NCBI GenBank assembly: GCA_023387585.1
Contig: JAEWHZ010000116.1
Span: 1-20,271, forward strand
Reading direction: 5' to 3'
Source: Pseudomonadota bacterium
GTDB taxonomy: Bacteria > Pseudomonadota > Alphaproteobacteria > Rhizobiales > Devosiaceae
DNA: 20,271 nucleotides
Below, piece after piece: positions 13,784 through 20,271 of the stretch (position 1 is its first letter; each line of letters opens with the position of its first letter). The notes below the pieces were generated by a model. It was not told the origin of the DNA, searched no databases, and saw only the letters and a list, made by a program, of their open reading frames with translations. The translations under genes were made by a program, and so were the position numbers.

Positions 13784-16117
13784 ATGCCCCAGCTTCGCGC
13801 GACCTATCGGTTGCAGCTCAATCGCGATTTTACCTTTTCGCACGCCACGGCGCTGGTGCCCTATCTCGCCCGGCTCGGCATCAGCCATCTCTACCTCTCG
13901 CCGATCCTGATGGCGCGGCCGGGATCGATGCATGGCTATGACACCGTCGATCACGGAAAGCTCAATCCGGAGCTGGGGTCGCGGGGGGATCTCGAGGCGT
14001 TGGCGGGGGCGGCCAAAGAGCGGGGAATGGGGTTGATCGTCGATTTCGTGCCCAACCATATGGGCATCGGGACGGCGGAGAACAGGGCGTGGCAGGATGT
14101 GCTAACCCACGGGAAATCCAGCGCTTTCGCTCACTGGTTCGACGTGGATTTCGACGCCGGGCCGATCCGCGTTCCGGTGCTCGACCGGCCGCTGGCCGCG
14201 GCGATCGCGGCGGGGATGGTGCGGCTCGAGGGGGATGTGGTGATGGCCGGCGAGACGCCGCTGCCGCTGCGGCCGGAGGATCGCGGAAGCACCGATCTCG
14301 CGGCGGTCCTGGAGCGCCAGCACTGGCGGCTGATCCATTACGCGCGGGCGGCGGATGAGCTGAATTATCGGCGCTTTTTCGCGATCTCCGATTTGGCCGG
14401 CCTCCGGATCGAGGATGAGAGCGTGTTCGCGGCGACGCATAAGCTGTTGATCGAGCTGGCGGAATCGGGGCTGATCGACGGGGTGCGGATCGACCATATC
14501 GACGGCTTGCGCGACCCCACGGGCTATCTCGAACGCCTGCGCCGTGCGCTGCCGGAAAGGGTCTTCATCCATGTCGAAAAAATCCTCGGGGTCGACGAGA
14601 CGCTGCCGGATTTTTGGGATGTGGCGGGTACGACCGGCTATGAGGCCTTGTCGCAATTGACGAATTTGTTCATCGGGCACGAATCTGAACGCATTCTGAA
14701 CGGAATTCTCGCGCGTATGGGCGGCGACCCACGCAGCTTTCAAACCATTGCACGCGAAGCAAAAAACGAGGTTATGAGCCGTTTGCTGGCCGTTGAGATG
14801 AACGGACTGGCACGGCTTGCTGAACGCGCGGCAAACGCCGTTCCCGACTATGCCGACCTGACCGCCGCGCAGTTTTCGCGCGCGATCCGGGCCGCCGTCG
14901 CCGAGCTCGATATCTATCGCTCCAATCTGCGGCCGGGACAGAGGGCGGGCGCGGCGGAGCGGGTGCGGCTCGAGCGGGCGCTGGCGGCGGCGCGGGCAAA
15001 GGCGCAGTTCCTCGATCCGCGCCTGTTTGATTTTCTCGAGGCCGTGCTGATCGGGCGGCGCATCGCCGCCGAGGATTTTGTGGCGCGCCTACAGCAATTC
15101 ACCGGGCCGGTGATGGCCAAGGGGGTGGAGGACACGGCGCTTTACCGGCATGTGCGTCTGCTGGCGCTCAACGATGTCGGCGCCGATCCGGACCGGTTCG
15201 GCCTGGACGTGGAAAGATTCCATGCGGCGAACCGGGAGCGGCTGGCGCATTGGCCGGATTCGCTGCTCGCCACCTCGACGCATGACACCAAGCGCGGCGA
15301 GGATACGCGGATGCGCATTCTCGGCGCGGCCGACGATCCGCAGGCGTGGGACGCGGCGGTGACGGCGCTCGATGCGCATCTGCTGCGGCTCGGCGGCGAG
15401 GGCGTGCATGCGGCGGACCGCTATGTGCTGCTGCAATCGCTGCTCGGCATCTGGCCGTTCGCCGGGGGGCTGGGTGCGGATGCGGCGGAGCGGCTGGCGG
15501 GCGCGATGGAGAAATCGCTGCGCGAGGCCGGGCTGCGCTCGAACTGGAATTTTCCGGTGAAAGCCTATGAGGAGGCGGTGCGGGCGCTGGCCCATGCCGC
15601 GCTGAGCGATGCGGCGTTCCTGGCGCGGTTCGCCATGCTGGCCGACCGGCTGGCACCGCGCAGCGCGCGCAAGGCGCTGGCGGCGCTGGTGCTCAAGCTC
15701 ACCATGCCGGGGGTGCCGGACATCTATCGCGGGGCGGAAATTTTCGAGCACAGCCTGGTCGATCCCGACAACCGGCGAGCGCTTGATTTCGGCCTTCTGG
15801 CGGCGATGGCCGAGCAAGGAATCGACTGGTCGGACCCGACCGCGCCGCAGGTGAAGCTGGCACTGACCCGCGCCCTGCTGGGGGTGCGGGCGCGGCATGC
15901 GGACCTGTTTGCGCGGGGGCGCTATGAGCCGTTCGAGGCCGGAGCACGGCGGATCGGGTTCGAGCGGCGGCGCGAAGATGAGGCGGTGCGGGTGACGGTG
16001 TCGCTGGCCGGGGAGCAGTTGGCGGAGGCGGTCGTGCCGGAGGGTTGGCGGGAGGCGACGGGGGCGGGGCTGGAGGCGGTGGCGGCGCTGGGGTTCTTGG
16101 TGCTGGTGCGGGGGTGA
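13784..16117 (+). CDS. treY: Maltooligosyltrehalose synthase (malto-oligosyltrehalose synthase)
   Basis: A 777-residue GH13 enzyme that rearranges the reducing-end alpha-1,4 bond of maltooligosaccharides to alpha,alpha-1,1, the first step of the TreY-TreZ trehalose route. It opens with the family's ATYRLQL, then SHLYLSP, HGYDTVDH, the nucleophile in GVRIDHIDGLRDP (D237), acid/base E265 in FIHVEKIL, the diagnostic MAKGVEDTALYRH, and HDTKRGED (D501). Start ATG follows GGAGG by four bases (TCCC). Length is at the usual 750-950 size. treZ and treX, its normal partners, are not in the window: both neighbours are on the other strand. A stretch coding for residues of about 289-355 (14650-14850) is visibly less GC-rich than the rest but keeps the frame. 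Confidence 0.96.
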   Translation: MPQLRATYRLQLNRDFTFSHATALVPYLARLGISHLYLSPILMARPGSMHGYDTVDHGKLNPELGSRGDLEALAGAAKERGMGLIVDFVPNHMGIGTAENRAWQDVLTHGKSSAFAHWFDVDFDAGPIRVPVLDRPLAAAIAAGMVRLEGDVVMAGETPLPLRPEDRGSTDLAAVLERQHWRLIHYARAADELNYRRFFAISDLAGLRIEDESVFAATHKLLIELAESGLIDGVRIDHIDGLRDPTGYLERLRRALPERVFIHVEKILGVDETLPDFWDVAGTTGYEALSQLTNLFIGHESERILNGILARMGGDPRSFQTIAREAKNEVMSRLLAVEMNGLARLAERAANAVPDYADLTAAQFSRAIRAAVAELDIYRSNLRPGQRAGAAERVRLERALAAARAKAQFLDPRLFDFLEAVLIGRRIAAEDFVARLQQFTGPVMAKGVEDTALYRHVRLLALNDVGADPDRFGLDVERFHAANRERLAHWPDSLLATSTHDTKRGEDTRMRILGAADDPQAWDAAVTALDAHLLRLGGEGVHAADRYVLLQSLLGIWPFAGGLGADAAERLAGAMEKSLREAGLRSNWNFPVKAYEEAVRALAHAALSDAAFLARFAMLADRLAPRSARKALAALVLKLTMPGVPDIYRGAEIFEHSLVDPDNRRALDFGLLAAMAEQGIDWSDPTAPQVKLALTRALLGVRARHADLFARGRYEPFEAGARRIGFERRREDEAVRVTVSLAGEQLAEAVVPEGWREATGAGLEAVAALGFLVLVRG

Positions 16118-16156
16118 TGCCGGAAAGGGTTGCAGGGGTCGAATCCCGCACTGCGT

Positions 16157-16264
16157 GTCACCCCGGGCGAAGGCCCGGGGGCCATCGCGAGGGGCGGCGG
16201 CTGAAGCGCCATCGTGGCGGTTGAGGGTGTTGGAGATAGGCCCCGGGCCTTCGCCCGGGGTGAC
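16157..16264. repeat. Paired-hairpin intergenic repeat, copy 1 (BIME-like)
   Basis: Two inverted arms of about 26 bp (16157-16183 and 16239-16264), near-perfect complements, flank a 55-bp centre. Each arm is itself a hairpin: CCCCGGGC / GCCCGGGG with loops GAAG (left) and CTTC (right). A homologue lies at 19570-19676 in the same orientation, its centre and right arm closely alike. Such REP/BIME-type elements are scattered through alphaproteobacterial intergenic DNA. It sits 39 bp past the treY stop and may act in transcription end or mRNA stability. Confidence 0.85.
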
Positions 16265-16328
16265 ATTCGTGGGGTAGGGATGGTGCCGCAAAAGGCGAGC
16301 CTTGAACCGTGAGGACGGGTCATGGTCC

Positions 16329-16397
16329 GTCACCGGGTCATTCTGGTGATATCGCGAACACAGGTTCCCGCTTTCGCGGGAATGACCCCGGGGTGAC
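16329..16397. repeat. Second type of palindromic intergenic element
   Basis: A nested inverted repeat: outer GTCACC...GGTGAC, then GGGTCATTC (16335-16343) with GAATGACCC (16380-16388), and on the right a local hairpin TTCCCGC-TTTC-GCGGGAA (16365-16382). The TTCCCGC-TTTC-GCGGGAA motif with a following TGAC is a common dispersed hairpin in proteobacteria. It lies 15 bp past the tsaE stop and together with copy 1 fills most of the 295-bp gap between treY and tsaE; the rest of that gap shows no gene. Confidence 0.7.
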
Positions 16398-16412
16398 ATC
16401 GGTGGGGCGGGG

Positions 16413-16826
16413 CTAGCGCAGCGTCTCGATCAGGCGGCCCGGGCCGGATTCCGGCAGGTCGAGCCGCAGATGGTGGGTGGCGCGGGTGATGAGCTCGGGG
16501 GCCCGTTCGGCCCATTCGACCAGCAGGATGGCGCGGGGGTCGTCGTAAAGGCCGAGCTCGTCGATCTCCCCGGGGGCGCCGAGGCGGTAGAGGTCGGCGT
16601 GGAGGAGGGGGAAGCCGGGCCCGGCATAGGGCTGGACGATGGCGAAGGTGGGGGACGGCACTTCGAGGCCGGGGTTTCCGGTCAGGGTGCGGATGACGGC
16701 GCGGGCCAGCGCGGTCTTGCCGGCGCCGAGGGGACCGTCGAGCACGACGATGTCGCCCGGCTTCAGCCGGCGGGCGAACTCGGCGCCGAAGGCGTCGGTC
16801 GCCGTGTCGTCGGGCAAAAAAATCAT
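16413..16826 (-). CDS. tsaE: tRNA threonylcarbamoyladenosine biosynthesis ATPase TsaE
   Basis: A 137-residue P-loop ATPase that works with TsaB, TsaD and TsaC to make the essential t6A37 modification of ANN-decoding tRNAs in the cytosol. Visible: Walker A GPLGAGKT (31-38), the VPSPTF switch segment (56-61), HADLYRL (76-82) and VEWAER (103-108), all family hallmarks. Its ATG overlaps the stop of the DivL-like kinase as ATGA, a pairing common in alphaproteobacteria. In many relatives tsaE is followed by genes for a phosphotransferase and a nucleotidyltransferase; here repeats and the convergent treY come instead. Confidence 0.95.
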   Translation of the reverse strand: MIFLPDDTATDAFGAEFARRLKPGDIVVLDGPLGAGKTALARAVIRTLTGNPGLEVPSPTFAIVQPYAGPGFPLLHADLYRLGAPGEIDELGLYDDPRAILLVEWAERAPELITRATHHLRLDLPESGPGRLIETLR

Positions 16827-19264
16827 TCGGCGGCGCCGATGGCGGCGGCACGGACCGGCATGCTGACGGTGATGCGGCTGCCGCGCGGCTCGCGCGCCTC
16901 GGCGGTGATGATGCCGCCATGCATGTTGACGAAGGCGCGCACGATGGTGAGGCCGAGCCCGGCGGCGCGCAGGCGCCCGCCCGAGGCCGGCGCGTCGAGC
17001 CGGGCGAGCACGGCTTCGCGGATTTCCTCGCTCAGGCCCGGGCCCTCATCCTCGATGGTGAACAGGATGCGCCCGCCGCGCGAGGTGACGGACAGCGCGA
17101 TGGTGCCGCCGGGCGGGGAGAAGCGGGCCGCGTTGGACAACAAATTGTAGAGCACCTGGACCATGCGCGTGCCGTCGGCGATGAAGGCGGGCAGGCCGGG
17201 GGCGATGTCGACGGCGATGGAGACGGGCTGCTGGCCGCCGATATCGGGAGCGGTGGCGGCGAGGCCCGCGCGGGCCTTTTCGATCAGGGCGGCGAGGTCG
17301 AGGGTTTCGAGCTTGAGCTCGGCTATGCCGGCATCGACATTGGCGAGATCGAGAATGTTGTCGATCAACACGCCCAGCGTCGTCGAGGAGGAGCGGATAT
17401 AATCGGTATAGCTGCGCTGGCGCTCGGTGAGGTTGCCGCCCTCCTCGGCCAGGAGGTCGGCGAAGCCGATGATGTTGGTGAGCGGCGAGCGCAGCTCGTA
17501 GGAGACGTTCTGGATGAAGGCGTCCTTGAGCTGGTCGGCGGCCACCAGTGCCTCGTTGCGCTCCTTGAGCAGCTGGGAATATTTGGCGCTTTCGGTGACG
17601 TCGAGGAAGCTCATCATGGTCTGCCCGTCCGGCAGGCGGGTGATGGCATAGTCGATCAGCCTGCCATCGGCGCGGGCGATGCGGCCGGCGCGGTCGGAGC
17701 GGTTGGGATCGAGATCGACGACATGGCGCTTGAGGTCACGCCAGATGGCGTGGCCGTCCTCCGGCAGGCCGCGCGCCGAAGCCTCGGTGATCTGGTCGAT
17801 ATGCGGGTGCTCGCCCAATTCGCCGAGCGGCAGCTTCCACATCACCGACAGGCGCGGATTGCTCAGGGTCAGCCGGCCATTGGTGCCGAACACCGCCACG
17901 GCCTCGGTGAGGGCGTTGATGGATTCGCGCTGGACGTTGGAGAAGGAGCGGTTGGAGGATTCGAGCGCCAGACGCTCGGTGATGTCCTCGAAGACGTAGA
18001 TGACGCCGCCGCGCGGGCCGGCGGGTGCGGCGATGACCTTGATCGAGCGCCCGTCCGGCAGATGCCAGGGCTCGTCCTCGCGCGGGATCTGGAGCTCGTA
18101 GGATTTGAGATGCTCGCGGCGCCAGCCGTGATAGTCGGGCACGGCGGGGAGCTTGCCCTTTGTGCGCAGCCGGTCGAGCACGGCGCGCTCGTCGAGGCCG
18201 GGGGCGAGGAAGCCGGGCTCGAACCCCCACAATTCGGCATAGGCGGCGTTGAACTGCATCAGCTCGCGCCGGGCGTTGAAGACGGCGATGGGGGTGGCGA
18301 GCGCGTCGATGATGCCGGCGATGTGGGCGAGCCCGAGATCCATGCGCGGCACCGCCTCGGACGGGCGGACATAGCCGGCCGTGCCGCCGGCGATGGCGAA
18401 CTCGACCAGCTCGAAACTGCCCGAGGACAGAGCGAGGGTTTCGATGGCCGGGGCGGCGCTCTCGCGCAGCGCCTCGAGATGAGCGGCCAGCTTTTCGGGG
18501 GCGATCAGCTCGGCCGGGGTGGCGTCGGGGCTGAACCGGTCCTCGGCGCGGGCCAGCGCCAGATAGGCGGCATTGGCGAAGCTGATGCGGCCGTCGCGGT
18601 CGCGGGTGAAGCCGGGCTTGGTCAGCAGGGCGAGGATGGTGCGCACGCTCGAAACATCCTCGGCATCGCCGGATGTGGTGGCGACGCTGCCGATGGCGGC
18701 GGGGCGCAGGCGCAGGGCCGCGCCGCTCCCCACCACCCAGCCGGCGGCGCGGACGAGGCGGTCGTCGAGGGTGGTCAGCGCGGTTTCGAAGGCGCGGCCG
18801 TCGAGGCGCAGCCCCTCGACCAGCCGGGCGAGGCGATCGGCATCGTCGGGCTTGAGCCAGGTGGAAAAGCGCAGGGTGGCGTCGGGGCGGCGCCCGGCGG
18901 GCAGCACGGCGCCGGGCTGGCCGAGCAGGCGCGGCTCGGGGTGGGTGGCCTGCCAGAGGACGGTCAGCTCGCGGCTGCCGGCGAGCAGGCTTTCATATTC
19001 GTCGACCAAAGCGCGCAGGCCGGAACTCTGCTCGCGGGCGCGGGCCTCGCGGGCGCGGGCGGTGGCGACGACGCGGCGGCCGGCGGCGGCGGCGATGACG
19101 GCGAAGGCGACGGTGCCGAGGGCGAGGGCGATCGGCAGGGTGTTGGGGGGCAGGGACGCCGCGGCGAGCGGCTGAGCCGCGGCGGGCAAGGCGGGCATGA
19201 GGGCGAGGGCGGCGCAGCCGGACGCAAGGAATCCCAGATGTTTCCGGACACTATCCGGCGCCAT
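16823..19264 (-). CDS. divL: DivL-like sensor pseudokinase (Tyr in the H-box, PAS domains)
   Basis: An 813-residue membrane sensor with histidine-kinase architecture. Hydrophobic segments occur at about 9-30 (signal or first membrane helix) and 43-61; PAS-like regions at about 207-290, 315-430 (ending YVFEDITERL) and 449-560 (ending SFLDVTESAKY). In the dimerisation helix the H-box reads NVSYELRSPLTNIIG, with Y589 where the phosphorylated histidine belongs, the signature of Caulobacter DivL, which modulates the CckA-ChpT-CtrA cell-cycle pathway. The ATPase domain keeps N707/N711 (NLLSNAARF), a DEGPG G1 box (739-743) and GLGL G2 box (769-772). The start at 19264 has GAGG six bases upstream; an open extension to 19417 has no such support. 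It overlaps tsaE by four bases. The DivL role is inferred from this tyrosine, architecture and neighbours; partner binding cannot be seen. Confidence 0.82.
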   Translation of the reverse strand: MAPDSVRKHLGFLASGCAALALMPALPAAAQPLAAASLPPNTLPIALALGTVAFAVIAAAAGRRVVATARAREARAREQSSGLRALVDEYESLLAGSRELTVLWQATHPEPRLLGQPGAVLPAGRRPDATLRFSTWLKPDDADRLARLVEGLRLDGRAFETALTTLDDRLVRAAGWVVGSGAALRLRPAAIGSVATTSGDAEDVSSVRTILALLTKPGFTRDRDGRISFANAAYLALARAEDRFSPDATPAELIAPEKLAAHLEALRESAAPAIETLALSSGSFELVEFAIAGGTAGYVRPSEAVPRMDLGLAHIAGIIDALATPIAVFNARRELMQFNAAYAELWGFEPGFLAPGLDERAVLDRLRTKGKLPAVPDYHGWRREHLKSYELQIPREDEPWHLPDGRSIKVIAAPAGPRGGVIYVFEDITERLALESSNRSFSNVQRESINALTEAVAVFGTNGRLTLSNPRLSVMWKLPLGELGEHPHIDQITEASARGLPEDGHAIWRDLKRHVVDLDPNRSDRAGRIARADGRLIDYAITRLPDGQTMMSFLDVTESAKYSQLLKERNEALVAADQLKDAFIQNVSYELRSPLTNIIGFADLLAEEGGNLTERQRSYTDYIRSSSTTLGVLIDNILDLANVDAGIAELKLETLDLAALIEKARAGLAATAPDIGGQQPVSIAVDIAPGLPAFIADGTRMVQVLYNLLSNAARFSPPGGTIALSVTSRGGRILFTIEDEGPGLSEEIREAVLARLDAPASGGRLRAAGLGLTIVRAFVNMHGGIITAEAREPRGSRITVSMPVRAAAIGAAE

Positions 19265-19569
19265 GCCCAGCCTCGTGAAACTGTTGAACTGAAGCGGCGC
19301 GCCGGAACGGCACGCGCTACGCGCACTCGAAAAGAGGCCGCTGGCGGTGATGGACGAACAAATTGTGCGAAACCGCCCCGCCGCGGTTGCAGCCCGAACC
19401 CATGGCTGCCGAATCACCCCAACATAACGGCGCGCGCCCCGGGGCAGAAGAGTCCAACTGGCTGTGGTTTACGGGTAAATGCCGCCCCGGCGCCCTTGAC
19501 CCCGGAACGAAGCAGAAACTTTTCGGCGCGACGGCCGGACCTGAGCACCGATGGCTTCGCGCTCTCGAC
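19265..19569. other. Intergenic DNA upstream of the divL-like gene, no gene seen
   Basis: These 305 bp precede the divL-like start and should hold its promoter. I see no convincing coding frame; short open frames run into the repeat and lack homology cues. A small palindrome TTTAC-GG-GTAAA is at 19469-19480, of unknown meaning. Confidence 0.5.
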
Positions 19570-19676
19570 GTCACCCCGGCTTGAGGCCGGGGCCTATCAC
19601 GAGAGGATTGGTCTGAAGCGCGATCGCGGCGGTCGAGGGCGTTGGAGATGGGTCCCGGGCCTTCGCCCGGGATGAC
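19570..19676. repeat. Paired-hairpin intergenic repeat, copy 2 (BIME-like)
   Basis: Same layout as 16157-16264. The left arm (19570-19594) folds as CCCCGGC-TTGAG-GCCGGGG, the right arm (19651-19676) as TCCCGGGC-CTTC-GCCCGGGA. The right-arm stem differs from copy 1 by a C-to-T change matched by a G-to-A change on the opposite side, a compensatory pair that keeps the hairpin. Most of the ~55-bp centre is shared with copy 1, differing mainly by transitions. It lies 20 bp past the ahcY stop. Confidence 0.85.
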
Positions 19677-19696
19677 GATCGGGTGGGTTGAAGCAA

Positions 19697-20271
19697 TCAG
19701 TAGCGGTAGGCAGAGGACTTGAAGGGGCCGGACTGGGGGACGCCGATATAGTCGGCCTGATCCTTGCTCAGCTTCGTCAGCCTGGCGCCGAGCTTGGCGA
19801 GGTGCAGCTCGGCGACCTTTTCGTCGAGATGCTTGGGCAGGGTGTAGACCTGGTTGTCGAGATTGCGGTGATTGGTGAACAGCTCGATCTGCGCCAGGGT
19901 CTGGTTGGCGAAGGAGGCGCTCATCACGAAGCTGGGATGGCCGGTGGCGTTGCCCAGATTGACGAGACGCCCTTCGGAGAGCAGCAGGATGCGCCTGTTC
20001 GGCGCGAGCTCGATCAGGTCGACCTGCGGCTTGACGTTGGTCCATTTGAAATTGCGCAGCGCCGAGACCTGAATCTCGTTGTCGAAATGGCCGATATTGC
20101 ACACGATGGCCATGTCCTTGAGGTTGCGCATGTCCTCGAGCGTCAGCACGTCCTTGTTGCCGGTGGCGGTGACGACGATGTCGGCGCGCGGGGCGGCGTC
20201 CTCGAGGGTGACGACCTCATAGCCTTCCATGGCGGCCTGGAGCGCGCAGATCGGGTCGATCTCGGTGACCA
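19697..20271 (-). CDS. ahcY: Adenosylhomocysteinase (C-terminal part, runs off the window)
   Basis: The last ~190 residues of S-adenosylhomocysteine hydrolase, the NAD-dependent cytosolic enzyme that splits S-adenosylhomocysteine to adenosine and homocysteine and so sustains methylation. Visible: EIDPICALQAAMEGYEV at the cut edge (end of the NAD-binding region), VTATGNKDVL, CNIGHFDNEI, SEGRLVNLGNATGHPSFVMS, and the C-terminal tail ending KSSAYRY, whose Lys and Tyr are the residues that reach the partner subunit's NAD site in this family. The N-terminal substrate domain lies outside. The gene ends 20 bp before repeat copy 2. Its position upstream of a divL-like gene and tsaE fits alphaproteobacterial gene order. 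Confidence 0.97.
   Translation of the reverse strand, partial: VTEIDPICALQAAMEGYEVVTLEDAAPRADIVVTATGNKDVLTLEDMRNLKDMAIVCNIGHFDNEIQVSALRNFKWTNVKPQVDLIELAPNRRILLLSEGRLVNLGNATGHPSFVMSASFANQTLAQIELFTNHRNLDNQVYTLPKHLDEKVAELHLAKLGARLTKLSKDQADYIGVPQSGPFKSSAYRY

Noticed and set aside
13801..13825. CGGTTGCAG half-site similar to the LacI operator within treY
   Set aside because: Only one half of the palindrome and inside coding sequence.
16133..16150. tRNA T-arm-like sequence GGGGTCGAATCCCGC after treY, as a possible tRNA remnant or attachment site
   Set aside because: Only one arm resembles a tRNA, no D-arm, anticodon or acceptor pairing is found nearby, and no integrase is present.
16153..16397. 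CRISPR-like array from the clustered palindromes
   Set aside because: The elements differ in type and spacing, with no regular repeat-spacer pattern and no cas genes.
19363..19584. Small plus-strand open frame upstream of the divL-like gene
   Set aside because: Runs into repeat copy 2, no ribosome site, no recognisable features.
16919..19675. 918-residue plus-strand open frame opposite the DivL-like gene
   Set aside because: Low-complexity G/D/E/A-rich translation typical of antisense to GC-rich genes; the minus strand carries an intact PAS-kinase protein.

Overview
The window reads as a high-GC alphaproteobacterial chromosome, most likely Hyphomicrobiales (Rhizobiales); Devosiaceae is a guess. 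The reasons are the high GC with strongly GC-biased third codon positions, an Omp25/Omp31-type porin, a DivL-like sensor kinase with tyrosine in place of the phospho-accepting histidine next to tsaE and near ahcY, and GC-rich palindromic intergenic repeats typical of this order. I see no phage, transposase, CRISPR, tRNA or rRNA gene.

Region 1 (1-9890) is an amino-sugar catabolic locus. A minus-strand operon starts at 7774 and runs SIS-domain protein, nagA-like deacetylase, ceramidase-fold hydrolase, solute-binding protein, two permeases, AGE-family epimerase, ABC ATPase (cut by the left edge). Nearly every junction is a 4-bp ATGA overlap or similar, so the genes are translationally coupled; the one real gap (3130-3251) carries a perfect 10-bp-stem hairpin behind the binding-protein gene. 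A LacI-family regulator (7967-8974) lies between this operon and a divergent nagB (9147-9890). Two near-identical palindromes, 7868-7883 and 9081-9100, sit exactly where operators would control the operon and the lacI/nagB divergent promoters. The inferred route is import of an N-acyl amino sugar (or short oligomer) by a CUT1-type ABC transporter, possible epimerisation and deacylation, then NagA and NagB to fructose-6-phosphate and ammonia. No sugar kinase is visible and it would have to lie elsewhere.

Region 2 (9929-13638) holds recQ, an outer-membrane beta-barrel gene with a clear intrinsic terminator, and an acetamidase/formamidase-family gene, all on the minus strand. Region 3 (13784-16117, plus strand) is treY, maltooligosyltrehalose synthase, without treZ or treX in view, and with a lower-GC patch inside the gene.

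Region 4 (16118-20271) is a conserved alphaproteobacterial neighbourhood on the minus strand: ahcY (partial), divL-like pseudo-histidine kinase, tsaE. It is punctuated by palindromic repeats: two homologous ~108-bp elements (16157-16264 and 19570-19676) made of paired hairpins, and a different hairpin element (16329-16397). The downstream partners that often follow tsaE are absent; treY and repeats are there instead, suggesting a rearrangement.
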